29,837 bases of DNA from contig CABUAT010000026.1 of assembly GCA_902489665.1 (NCBI GenBank), positions 1-29,837 on the forward strand, in the 5' to 3' direction. The notes under the pieces are model-generated. The model had not been told where the DNA came from. It searched no databases and saw only the letters and a list, made by a program, of their open reading frames with translations. Position numbers and translations under genes: made by a program. Position 1 is the stretch's first letter. Each line of letters opens with the position of its first letter. The DNA is from an uncultured Collinsella sp. (GTDB taxonomy: Bacteria > Actinomycetota > Coriobacteriia > Coriobacteriales > Coriobacteriaceae). Shown piece by piece: positions 1 through 7,125 of this stretch.

Positions 1-249
1 ATAACCGTGCAACGGAAAAGAGCCGCCCTTTCGGACGACTCAAACTGTAATGGGGCTAAAAAGACTGGGGGAGTACATGAGCTGGGGATCGGCGCGTCGA
101 TGCGGGGATCGTTTGTTTCCAGACTGTGTATCTGCGCGTTGGAGAACCCGTCTCGCGCGCACGCCATGTTGTCAATGGGTTACAGTATGAACGGCGGCTA
201 TGTTTCCGCCAACGCACGAGAGAGTCGTCAACAAGGAGGATGCACGACG

Positions 250-966
250 ATGCAGCGTGCCAAACAGATATCGGAGTCTATTGAGCTGGGCATCATCTTG
301 GCGCTCGCCGGTGGCTTTATGGACGTCTATTCGTACATTGGGCGCGATCATGTTTTCGCCAACGCGCAGACAGGCAACATCCTGCTCGTGGGCGTGAGCA
401 TCTCGGAGGGCAACTGGGCACTTGCGGGACGCTACTTCTTCCCCGTGGTGTCGTTTGCCGTGGGCATTATGCTTGCCGACCTGGTGCATGAGCGGTTTGG
501 CAGCGTGATTCACTGGCGCCAGGTAACGGTGTTCTTTGAAGCCGTCATCTTGCTGGGCGTGAGCTTTATCCCGGGCGGCAATTTCAACCTGCTCGCCAAC
601 TGCCTCACCTCGTTTGCCTGCGGCATGCAGGTCGAGAGCTTCCGCAAGATCCACGGTCACGGCATCGCTACGACCATGTGCATCGGCAACTTGCGCAACG
701 CGCTGCAAAACGTGGACGATTACATCATCACCCACAGGCGCGGCTTTTTGGAAAACGGCCTGCTGTACTTTGGCGTGATCTTTACCTTTGTGTTTGGCGC
801 CGTGTTGGGCAACTGGTGTATTGAGCGCATGGGCCTGCACGCCATCGTCGTGGCGAGCTTGCTGCTGTTTGTCGCGTTTGCCATCATGTTCATCGACCGC
901 GAGCGCGACTTGCGCTTACGCTGGAAGGTTGCGGCCGAGGCTTGGAAAGAGGGCTGCCGAAAGTAA
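250..966 (+). CDS. YoaK/DUF1275 family membrane protein
   Basis: Predicted 238-residue polytopic inner-membrane protein of the YoaK (DUF1275) family, whose molecular function is not established. The N-terminus carries the family signature GGFMDVYSYI (residues 21-30) followed by FANAQTGNILLVG (36-48). Hydrophobic segments lie near residues 12-30, 62-80, 94-110, 113-128, 171-188 and 197-214, consistent with about six membrane spans, and the C-terminus is basic. I chose the ATG at 250 because AAGGAGGA (233-240) sits 9 nt upstream. The frame stays open further upstream, but that extension has no family character. The gene stands alone and ends 5 nt before a strong terminator. What it transports or binds cannot be read from the sequence. 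Confidence 0.88.
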   Translation: MQRAKQISESIELGIILALAGGFMDVYSYIGRDHVFANAQTGNILLVGVSISEGNWALAGRYFFPVVSFAVGIMLADLVHERFGSVIHWRQVTVFFEAVILLGVSFIPGGNFNLLANCLTSFACGMQVESFRKIHGHGIATTMCIGNLRNALQNVDDYIITHRRGFLENGLLYFGVIFTFVFGAVLGNWCIERMGLHAIVVASLLLFVAFAIMFIDRERDLRLRWKVAAEAWKEGCRK

Positions 967-971
967 CCGAA

Positions 972-1008
972 TGCGGCAAAGGGGTTGTCCCTTTGCCGCA
1001 ATATTTTT
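972..1008 (+). terminator. Rho-independent terminator of the YoaK-family gene
   Basis: A perfect 12-bp stem (972-983 with 989-1000), a 5-nt loop, then ATATTTTT. It begins 6 nt after the stop codon. Confidence 0.9.
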
Positions 1009-1017
1009 CATCATCTG

Positions 1018-1075
1018 TTGAAACGCTTTAACACTATTGACGTTCTCACGCGTTTTTTGTTTCAAAAGCGTTAGG
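1018..1075 (+). promoter_or_regulatory. Candidate operator/promoter region of fucO
   Basis: An 8-bp inverted repeat, AACGCTTT (1022-1029) and AAAGCGTT (1065-1072), flanks a possible -35 hexamer TTGACG (1037-1042). The left half lies in a CRE/LacI-like context (TTGAAACGCTTTAACA, 1018-1033). The -10 is uncertain: TTTCAA at 1060 with 17-nt spacing, or TAGGAT at 1072. Position and symmetry suggest a repressor or catabolite-control site for the downstream dehydrogenase. The identity of the regulator is inference. Confidence 0.4.
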
Positions 1076-1131
1076 ATGGGACTCATAGCGTGGGGCGTAA
1101 TGGATGCCCCGCACACGATGGGAGGCTATCA

Positions 1132-2298
1132 ATGGCTAATCGTTTCGTTCTCAATACCATCTCTTATCATGGTTCCGGCGCCATCAAAGAGATCCCCGGC
1201 GAGCTCCAGCGTCGCGGCTACAAGAAGATCTTCGTCTGCTCCGACCCCGATCTGGTCAAGTTTGGCGTTACCGCTAAGGTGACCGACGAGCTCGACGCTG
1301 CCGGCATCGCTTGGAGCCTCTACTCCGAGATCAAGCCCAACCCCACTATCCAGAACGTCAAGGACGGCGTCGAGGCCTTCAAGACCGCCGAGGCTGACGC
1401 TATCGTGACCATCGGTGGTGGCTCCTCCATGGACACTGCTAAGGCCATCGGCATCATCATCAACAACCCCGAGTTCGCCGATGTCCGCAGCCTCGAGGGC
1501 GTTGCTCCCACTAAGAACCACGCCGTGTTCACCATCGCTGTGCCGACGACCGCCGGTACCGCCGCCGAGGTGACCATCAACTACGTCATCACCGACCCCG
1601 AGAAGGTCCGCAAGTTCGTGTGCGTCGACACCAACGACGCCCCCGAGGTCGCCGTCGTCGATCCCGACATGATGGCCTCCATGCCCGCCGGCCTGACCGC
1701 TTCCACTGGTATGGACGCTCTGACCCATGCCATCGAGGGCTACACCACCAAGGGCGCCTGGGAGCTTTCCGACATGTTCCACTTTGAGGCCATTAAGCTG
1801 ATCAGCGAGAACCTGCGCGACTCCGTCGCCGAGGCCAAGTCCGGCCAGCCCGGCTCCGGCCGTGAGGGCATGGCTCTTGGTCAGTATGTCGCCGGCATGG
1901 GCTTCTCCAACGTTGGCCTGGGCATCGACCACGCAATGGCTCACACCCTGTCTGCTCACTACGACACCCCGCACGGCGTCGCTTGCGCCATGCTGCTGCC
2001 GATCGCCATGGAGTTCAACAAGCCGGTTTGCGCTGAGCGCCTGGCCAAGGTTGCCCTTGCCATGGGTGTTGACACCACGGGCATGAGCACCGACGAGGCT
2101 GCCGACGCCGCTATCGCCGCCGTCAAGCAGCTTTCCGCCGACGTGAATATCCCGCACGTCTGCGAGGCTATGAAGGCCGACGAGATCGAGGTTCTGGCCA
2201 AGGACGCCATGGCCGACGCCTGCTTCCCGGGTAACCCGCGCGAGGCAACGCTCGACGACGTCATCGAGCTCTTCAAGAAGATCTGCCCGGCTGCCTAG
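1132..2298 (+). CDS. fucO: Lactaldehyde reductase / iron-containing alcohol dehydrogenase (FucO-type)
   Basis: Cytosolic NAD(H)-dependent group III alcohol dehydrogenase, 388 residues, the usual family length. By recalled similarity it matches E. coli FucO along its whole length, including the segments NNPEFADVRSLEG (111-123), AGTAAEVTINYVITD (141-155) and GQYVAGMGFSNVGLG (250-264). FucO interconverts L-lactaldehyde and 1,2-propanediol. The nucleotide-binding motif GGGSSMD is at 95-101, and the expected metal ligands are D195, H199, H267 and H281. The ATG at 1132 follows GGGAGG (1120-1125) by 6 nt; a GTG in frame at 1090 has no ribosome site. The gene is single, framed by its own inverted-repeat promoter region and terminator. 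No fucose or rhamnose catabolic genes are adjacent, so the physiological substrate could be another short aldehyde or diol. Confidence 0.85.
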   Translation: MANRFVLNTISYHGSGAIKEIPGELQRRGYKKIFVCSDPDLVKFGVTAKVTDELDAAGIAWSLYSEIKPNPTIQNVKDGVEAFKTAEADAIVTIGGGSSMDTAKAIGIIINNPEFADVRSLEGVAPTKNHAVFTIAVPTTAGTAAEVTINYVITDPEKVRKFVCVDTNDAPEVAVVDPDMMASMPAGLTASTGMDALTHAIEGYTTKGAWELSDMFHFEAIKLISENLRDSVAEAKSGQPGSGREGMALGQYVAGMGFSNVGLGIDHAMAHTLSAHYDTPHGVACAMLLPIAMEFNKPVCAERLAKVALAMGVDTTGMSTDEAADAAIAAVKQLSADVNIPHVCEAMKADEIEVLAKDAMADACFPGNPREATLDDVIELFKKICPAA

Positions 2299-2351
2299 CC
2301 CAGTTTGGTGGTCCTTCGCCCGTAGGTGTATGGTCTTTTGACGTGCCGCTG

Positions 2352-2383
2352 GCCCCGCCGTGCTACGCACGGCGGGGCTTTTT
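2352..2383 (+). terminator. Rho-independent terminator of fucO
   Basis: A perfect 12-bp GC-rich stem (2352-2363 with 2367-2378), a 3-nt loop and TTTTT. The last 18 nt of this terminator region recur exactly after fhs (29373-29390). Confidence 0.92.
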
Positions 2384-2902
2384 GTGCTGCGTCGATGCCC
2401 TGAGACGGACAAAACCAAGGCGTACTGCCCGCTGCGGATAGGTGGTGCACTTCCCAGCGTGCATTTTTGGGAGTACTCAGCAAGCTCTTAAAAATGCATA
2501 ACGTTTTGAATGGCCCGTAGTGGCCCGCAGGCGCCCATCGACAGCCATTGTGGGCGGGCTATCGATGAGTGGAGGGGGTTGTTACTGAGTTTTTGCTTTG
2601 CGACGACCTGCAACACTGCTGTAACCACGTCGTTTTGTCGTTCGTGATGGGGCCGTTGGGGCCCACGGTGCTGAATACTCCGTTTTTTGCACGGCCCAAG
2701 GTGGGGTACCCTGAGACGAAGCAAAAAGACTCCTCATTTCTATGCAGATACCGATAGGATTTATGCAAGATTGGGATTGTAAGCCGTGCGCGTGCGCAAA
2801 ATCGGCGCGAGGACGTCTGGAGGTGGCTCGGCTCCCAGAGCCTTGCGCGTGCAGAACGGTTAAAATCGGGACTCGGTCTTAGTTTTGCTTGGAAGGATGC
2901 AC
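2384..2902. other. Gene-free intergenic region with nested inverted repeats
   Basis: No credible gene in about 520 bp. It holds TGCATTTTT/AAAAATGCA (2460-2468 with 2490-2498), TTTTTGCTT/AAGCAAAAA (2590-2598 with 2719-2727) and an 11/12 inverted repeat, GGAGTACTCAGC (2470-2481) versus GCTGAATACTCC (2670-2681). Short open frames exist on both strands, about 60-70 codons around 2560-2768. They lack ribosome sites and ATG starts, so I do not call them. The structure suggests a folded RNA or a repeat element rather than coding DNA. Confidence 0.5.
2861..2866 (+). promoter_or_regulatory. Candidate -10 of the M42 peptidase gene
   Basis: TAAAAT in a GC-rich setting, 36 nt before the start codon. No good -35 hexamer is visible at 16-18 nt. 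The placement matches -10-like hexamers upstream of several other genes in this window. Confidence 0.35.
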
Positions 2903-3946
2903 ATGGCTTCTGTAATCGATGCTTCTCTAGAGGAGACGCTCTCCTATATCGCGGGACAGCTTAAGACACTGACTTCTATTGCTTCGCCGACGGGCTATAC
3001 CCGTGCGGCGACTGATTATCTGATGGAGACCCTGCGCGATATGGGGTTTGGGCCTGAGCGTTCCAATAAGGGTAACGTGCTCGTTGAGCTTGGTGGCGAG
3101 GGTGAGCCGCTCGTACTGGCGAGCCATGTCGATACCCTGGGCGCCATGGTGCGTTCCATTAAGGACAATGGTCGCCTGCGCCCCACGACGCTCGGCGGGC
3201 ATCAGTGGTCTACGGCCGATGGCGAGAACTGCACCGTCTACACGCGCGACGGCAATGTCTACACGGGCGTGGTCCTCAATACCGAGCCTTCGGCGCATGT
3301 GGCCGACGAGCCGGTCAAGACCATCGAGAAGAACATGGAAATCCTGCTCGATGAGAATGTCGACAGCAAGGACGATGTGCTTGAGCTGGGCATTCAGACC
3401 GGCGACATCATCGCTATGGATCCGCGTACCACGGTGACGGAGAGCGGCTACATCAAGAGCCGCTTCCTGGATGACAAGCTGTCGGCGTCGATTCTGCTGG
3501 GTCTGGCCCGCGCTGTTGCTGACGGCGAGGTGTCGCTTTCGCGCAAGGTGTCGCTGCTCTTTACCGTGTACGAGGAGGTCGGCCACGGCGGTGCTTTCGT
3601 GCCGGCCGACACGCGCGAGATGATCAGCGTTGACATGGGCTGCGTGGGCGACGACCTGGGCTGCACCGAGCGCATGGTGTCGATTTGCGCCAAGGATTCG
3701 GGCGGTCCGTACAACTACGACCTGGTAACCACGCTGTCCAACATCGCGCGCGAGCTGGAGCTCGATTACGCCATCGATGTGTATCCGCACTACGGCTCGG
3801 ACGTTGAGGCCACGCTCTCGGCCGGCTACGACATCCGTCACGGCCTGATCGGCCCCGGCGTGTACGCGAGCCACAACTACGAGCGCAGCCACATCGACGG
3901 CGTGCGCAATACCTACGAGCTGGTCCGCGCCTACGTACAACGCTAG
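2903..3946 (+). CDS. M42 family metallo-aminopeptidase
   Basis: A 347-residue protein of peptidase family M42 (glutamyl/TET aminopeptidases), cytosolic enzymes that trim N-terminal residues from peptides, usually as dodecamers with two metal ions. Expected ligands and catalytic residues are present: SHVDTLG with H75 and D77, RFLDD (D190/D191), YEEVGHGG with E224/E225, SVDMG with D244, and ASHNYERSH with H324. The domain around residues 80-180 corresponds to the PDZ-like insert that mediates oligomerisation in this family. GGAAGGA (2891-2897) fits the ATG at 2903 with 5-nt spacing; the ATG at 2897 overlaps that site and is less likely. The gene is monocistronic and convergent with mnmA. Substrate preference cannot be read from the sequence. 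Confidence 0.87.
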   Translation: MASVIDASLEETLSYIAGQLKTLTSIASPTGYTRAATDYLMETLRDMGFGPERSNKGNVLVELGGEGEPLVLASHVDTLGAMVRSIKDNGRLRPTTLGGHQWSTADGENCTVYTRDGNVYTGVVLNTEPSAHVADEPVKTIEKNMEILLDENVDSKDDVLELGIQTGDIIAMDPRTTVTESGYIKSRFLDDKLSASILLGLARAVADGEVSLSRKVSLLFTVYEEVGHGGAFVPADTREMISVDMGCVGDDLGCTERMVSICAKDSGGPYNYDLVTTLSNIARELELDYAIDVYPHYGSDVEATLSAGYDIRHGLIGPGVYASHNYERSHIDGVRNTYELVRAYVQR

Positions 3947-3954
3947 CGATGCAG

Positions 3955-3990
3955 CGGCCTCGGCTGATACGGCAGTACCGACCGAGGCCG
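3955..3990 (+). terminator. Weak terminator-like hairpin after the M42 gene
   Basis: CGGCCTCGG (3955-3963) pairs perfectly with CCGAGGCCG (3982-3990), followed by TCCTCTCT rather than a clean U tract. It begins 8 nt after the stop codon. Termination may instead rely on the larger palindrome just downstream. Confidence 0.35.
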
Positions 3991-4001
3991 TCCTCTCTAA
4001 G

Positions 4002-4064
4002 TTGCGGTGAAATAGGGACTGTTTGGCGGTTTTAAACGCTTAAACAGTCCCTATTTCACCGCAA
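4002..4064. repeat. 63-bp palindromic repeat element, copy 1
   Basis: A perfect 23-bp inverted repeat (4002-4024 with 4042-4064) around a 17-nt loop. The arms begin TTGCGGTGAAATAGGGACTG. A second copy lies at 15083-15145 in the opposite orientation, with the same arm length and loop length. It sits between convergent genes, 18 nt past the mnmA stop codon, and could serve as a bidirectional terminator or mRNA 3'-end stabiliser. A REP- or MITE-like dispersed element is the likely class. Confidence 0.85.
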
Positions 4065-4082
4065 TTTATGAAGGGGATGGGG

Positions 4083-5183
4083 CTACTTAAGTGCGCAGGT
4101 CACCGTGCCGCCGCCGAGGACGACGTCGCCGCGGTAGACGACGACAGCCTGGCCGGGGGCGATGGCTCGCTGCGGCTCGTCAAAAGTCAGCAGCATTTGC
4201 CCGTCTTCGCCGCGCGTAAGGGTCGCTGCTTGGTCTTTCTGACGGTAACGGTACTTGGCGCCCACGCGAATGCCGCCGGCATCGAGTTCTGCCTCCATGC
4301 GGTCGGCAGGGGCGCTCCAGATCCAGTCGTCGGCCGTGAGTGCTGTGGCCGTTAGGTCCTCGGCCTCGCCCAGATGCACGGTGTTGTTGGCGGCATCGAC
4401 GCCCGTCACATACACGGGATGCGCCATCGCGACGCCCAAGCCCTTGCGCTGGCCGATGGTATAGCGCAACGCGCCGTTATGGCGTCCGACCACGCTGCCG
4501 TCGCGCCACACAATGTCGCCCGGTGCAGCGGGATGTCCGCAGCGGCGCTCGATATAGCCCGCGTAGTCGCCGTCTGGAATAAAGCAGATGTCCTCGCTTT
4601 CGGCCTTCTGGGCGTTGGTAAAGCCTTGCTCGGCGGCTATGCGGCGCACGTCGCGCTCTTTGTCTAGGCCTGCCAGCGGAAAGATCGTGTGCGCCAGGCG
4701 CTCCTGCGTAAGCGAATATAAAAAGTAGCTCTGGTCCTTTTTGGGATCTTCGCCGCGATGCAGCTGCCAGGTGCCGTCTACTGTCTGGCTTGTTTTGGCG
4801 TAATGACCCGTTGCGATGTAGTCGCAGCCCATGTCCAGCGCCGCACCGAGCAACGCGCCAAACTTTATGTGGCGGTTGCAGATGATGCACGGGTTGGGCG
4901 TCAGCCCCTCCTGGTAGGCGTTCACAAAGCGCTCGATAACGCTGTGGTCGAAGGTCTGCTGCAAGTCGAGCACATGGTGGGGTATCCCCAGACGCTCGGC
5001 GACGGCCTTCGCATCGGCGATGTCGCGGTCGACCTTACTCATGCCCGTGGCGGGATCGGGCGCGGGGCAGGTGAGGCGCATGGTGGCGCCGACGCATTCG
5101 TAGCCCTGGCTTTTGAGCAGGTACGCGGTCACGCTGGAATCGACGCCGCCGCTCATGGCGACGAGCACGCGCTTGTTGTGCAT
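4083..5183 (-). CDS. mnmA: tRNA-specific 2-thiouridylase MnmA
   Basis: A 366-residue cytosolic enzyme that forms 2-thiouridine at wobble position U34 of Lys, Glu and Gln tRNAs, using ATP and persulfide sulfur. The PP-loop SGGVDS is at residues 11-16. The two catalytic cysteines are C102 (PNPCIICNRHIKFG) and C200 (SEDICFIPDGDY), at positions matching the E. coli enzyme. Length is typical. The start at 5183 is preceded by AAGGAG (5193-5198, minus strand) at 9 nt. It lies downstream of cysK on the same strand, but a terminator separates them, so expression is probably only partly shared. No cysteine desulfurase gene is in the window, so the sulfur donor lies elsewhere. Confidence 0.96.
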   Translation of the reverse strand: MHNKRVLVAMSGGVDSSVTAYLLKSQGYECVGATMRLTCPAPDPATGMSKVDRDIADAKAVAERLGIPHHVLDLQQTFDHSVIERFVNAYQEGLTPNPCIICNRHIKFGALLGAALDMGCDYIATGHYAKTSQTVDGTWQLHRGEDPKKDQSYFLYSLTQERLAHTIFPLAGLDKERDVRRIAAEQGFTNAQKAESEDICFIPDGDYAGYIERRCGHPAAPGDIVWRDGSVVGRHNGALRYTIGQRKGLGVAMAHPVYVTGVDAANNTVHLGEAEDLTATALTADDWIWSAPADRMEAELDAGGIRVGAKYRYRQKDQAATLTRGEDGQMLLTFDEPQRAIAPGQAVVVYRGDVVLGGGTVTCALK

Positions 5184-5212
5184 GGGGAGGTTCTCCTTGG
5201 TGGCATGTGGCC

Positions 5213-5251
5213 AAAAAAGAAAAGCGGCGCGGGAGGCTGGTTCCGCGCCGC
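5213..5251 (-). terminator. Rho-independent terminator of cysK
   Basis: Read on the minus strand, a perfect 9-bp stem (5243-5251 with 5224-5232) and a 10-nt loop are followed by TTTTCTTTTTT. It is downstream of the cysK stop and upstream of mnmA. Confidence 0.85.
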
Positions 5252-5363
5252 AGACATTGTAGCAAGTTCGGGCGTCTCGTGGGACACCCTGATTGGATGG
5301 GCTCAGACTGCCGGGAGAGAGGAGACCGGCTCGTCCGTGGGCTCAACCTATGGGCGACAGGCC

Positions 5364-6302
5364 CTAGTCCTGGAAGAGCGCCGTGGACAGGTAGCGCTCG
5401 CCGGTGTCGGCAAGCAGGGCCACGATGGTCTTGCCCTCGTTCTCGGGGCGCTTGGCCAGCTGCAGCGCGGCCCACACGGCGGCGCCGGACGAAATGCCTA
5501 CGAGCACGCCCTCCTTGTGGCCCACGGCGCGGCCGGTCGCAAAGGCGTCGTCGTTCTCGACGGGGATGATCTCGTCATAGACCTGGGTGTCGAGGACGTC
5601 GGGCACAAAACCGGCGCCGATACCCTGGATCTTGTGCGGGCCGGCTTGGCCCTTGGAGAGCACCGGGGAAGTGGCGGGCTCGACGGCGACGACCTTGATT
5701 TCGGGGTTCTGCTCCTTAAGGAACTCACCCACGCCGGTCACGGTGCCGCCGGTTCCAACGCCGGCGACGAAGATGTCGACCTCGCCGTCGGTGTCATCCC
5801 AGATCTCGGGGCCGGTCGTGGCCTTGTGGATGGCGGGGTTGGCGGGGTTCACAAACTGGCCGACGATGATGCTGTTTGGCGTCTCCTTCTGCAGTTCCTC
5901 GGCCTTGGCGATGGCGCCCTTCATGCCCTTGGAACCGTCGGTGAGCACGAGCTGTGCGCCATATGCCTGCATAAGCTTGCGGCGTTCGACGGACATAGTC
6001 TCGGGCATGGTGATGATCACCTTGTAGCCGCGAGCCGCCGCCACCGAGGCGATGCCGACGCCGGTGTTGCCACTCGTGGGCTCGATGATGGTGTAGTCGC
6101 CGCCGCGCACGAGCTTGCCGGCCTTCTCGGCCTCGTCGATCATGTTCTTGGCGACGCGGTCTTTGACGGAGCCGGCGGGGTTGAAGTATTCCAGCTTGAC
6201 GAGCACGCGGGCCTTGAGGTCCTCATCGGCCTCAAAGTGAGTGAGCTCCAGAAGCGGAGTGTGGCCGATAAGCTGATCGATGGACGTGTAAACATTGCTC
6301 AT
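5364..6302 (-). CDS. cysK: Cysteine synthase A (O-acetylserine sulfhydrylase)
   Basis: A 312-residue PLP enzyme that converts O-acetylserine and sulfide to cysteine in the cytosol. The PLP lysine is K47 in NPAGSVKDR. The substrate loop TSGNTG is at 76-81, the phosphate-binding GVGTGGTVTG at 181-190, and GISSGAA lies near the C-terminus. Length is normal for CysK. GGAGGT (minus strand, 6308-6313) precedes the start by 5 nt. It is divergent from an Rrf2-family regulator. In Bacillus and Staphylococcus the Rrf2 protein CymR forms a cysteine-sensing complex with CysK, so a similar partnership is plausible here but is inference. Confidence 0.96.
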   Translation of the reverse strand: MSNVYTSIDQLIGHTPLLELTHFEADEDLKARVLVKLEYFNPAGSVKDRVAKNMIDEAEKAGKLVRGGDYTIIEPTSGNTGVGIASVAAARGYKVIITMPETMSVERRKLMQAYGAQLVLTDGSKGMKGAIAKAEELQKETPNSIIVGQFVNPANPAIHKATTGPEIWDDTDGEVDIFVAGVGTGGTVTGVGEFLKEQNPEIKVVAVEPATSPVLSKGQAGPHKIQGIGAGFVPDVLDTQVYDEIIPVENDDAFATGRAVGHKEGVLVGISSGAAVWAALQLAKRPENEGKTIVALLADTGERYLSTALFQD

Positions 6303-6334
6303 GGTGAACCTCCAAAGTGTTCAAATGACTGGAT

Positions 6335-6387
6335 ACCGTGTGGTTTTACGGTGTGTGTAGCAGCGAAACCCACAAACCTTATGGGTT
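6335..6387 (-). promoter_or_regulatory. Two inverted repeats in the cysK leader, candidate Rrf2 sites
   Basis: AACCCA-N9-TGGGTT (6367-6387) and ACCGT-N8-ACGGT (6335-6352) lie between the predicted cysK promoter and its ribosome site. They could be operators for the divergent Rrf2 protein or hairpins in the cysK mRNA leader. The sequence alone does not decide. Confidence 0.4.
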
Positions 6388-6409
6388 GTTCGTTTTGCTG
6401 TTGGCAAGC

Positions 6410-6438
6410 ATAGTAGACAGTAAAGCCTAGTAACGCAA
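6410..6438 (-). promoter_or_regulatory. Candidate cysK promoter
   Basis: On the minus strand, TTGCGT (6433-6438) and TACTAT (6410-6415) are separated by exactly 17 nt. This predicts a leader of about 100 nt that contains the two inverted repeats. Confidence 0.45.
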
Positions 6439-6513
6439 TAGGAAATAGAAGATTATTACGAGTCGATTAACCATCTTGACCGGAACGGGTATTTTCAAAA
6501 CCAATATTTCGGC

Positions 6514-6519
6514 TAGAAT
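6514..6519 (+). promoter_or_regulatory. Candidate -10 of the Rrf2 regulator gene
   Basis: TAGAAT, 36 nt before the start codon, in an AT-richer stretch. The best -35 is poor (TTTTCA at 6492, 16-nt spacing). Confidence 0.4.
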
Positions 6520-6555
6520 TTCTACGGACTAAATGACCGAAAGGCAGCACTATAC

Positions 6556-6984
6556 ATGTTGGTTTCTACTAAGGGCAGATATGCCCTGCGCGTTATGGTC
6601 GATCTGGCCGAGCACCAGGCAGCCGGTCGCATCCCGCTCAAAGAGATCGCGGCGCGACAGGGGATTTCCGAGAAATATCTCGAGAACATTTTGGCTACGC
6701 TCGTGCGCGCCAACATGCTCTCGGGCATGCGCGGCAAGGGCGGCGGCTATGTGCTCACGCGCCCGCCCGAGCAATACACGGTGGGCGAGATCTTGCGCCT
6801 GACCGAGGGCAGTCTGGCGCCGGTCGCCTGCCTGGATGGCGACTGCAAGGGCTGCTCGCGTTCGGATGAGTGCCCCACGCTCGACGTGTGGAAGAACCTG
6901 GACAAGCTCATCAACGACTACCTCGACGGTGTGACGCTCGATCAACTTGTCGCTCCCAACCATGGCTACGACTACGTCATCTAA
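6556..6984 (+). CDS. Rrf2 family transcriptional regulator
   Basis: A 142-residue winged-helix DNA-binding protein of the Rrf2/IscR/CymR family. The N-terminus LVSTKGRYALRVMVDLA (2-18) is the family hallmark, and the recognition region is IAARQGISEKYLENIL (31-46) with the wing around RGKGGGYVL (59-67). A cysteine cluster C92-x4-C97-x2-C100-x5-C106 occupies the region where IscR binds its Fe-S cluster, so Fe-S or redox sensing is likely. The spacing differs from E. coli IscR. CymR-type regulators generally lack such a cluster. GAAAGG (6539-6544) precedes the ATG by 11 nt. Being divergent from cysK, with mnmA beyond, suggests control of sulfur or Fe-S metabolism; the true targets are unknown. 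Confidence 0.93.
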   Translation: MLVSTKGRYALRVMVDLAEHQAAGRIPLKEIAARQGISEKYLENILATLVRANMLSGMRGKGGGYVLTRPPEQYTVGEILRLTEGSLAPVACLDGDCKGCSRSDECPTLDVWKNLDKLINDYLDGVTLDQLVAPNHGYDYVI

Positions 6985-7052
6985 CCCACACCTGCATTTG
7001 GGGACGGGGTGGAAATGGTAGATTTTCTCGCCCTTTGAGACTTGGCAAATAA

Positions 7053-7090
7053 GAAGGCCGCCCATTTTTGCGATGGGCGGCCTTCGTTTT
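7053..7090. terminator. Bidirectional terminator between rrf2 and the YvlD-like gene
   Basis: A perfect 13-bp stem (7053-7065 with 7073-7085) and 7-nt loop, with GTTTT on the plus side and TTATTTG on the minus side. It lies between convergent genes. A smaller hairpin, ACGGCC/GGCCGT (7108-7124), follows with TTT. Confidence 0.85.
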
Positions 7091-7125
7091 GGGCTGTTGA
7101 GACGGACACGGCCGGAATGGCCGTT

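Noticed and set aside
1..249. Possible N-terminal extension of the YoaK-family gene, or the end of another gene
   Set aside because: The frame is open from position 7, but it has no family similarity and the strong ribosome site belongs to the ATG at 250. I see no definite element in this stretch.
2559..2768. Overlapping 60-70 codon frames on both strands
   Set aside because: GTG/TTG starts only, no ribosome sites, and they coincide with inverted repeats, so structured non-coding DNA is more likely.
4758..6413. A 551-codon plus-strand frame
   Set aside because: It is antisense to mnmA and cysK, both confidently identified, and crosses the cysK terminator.
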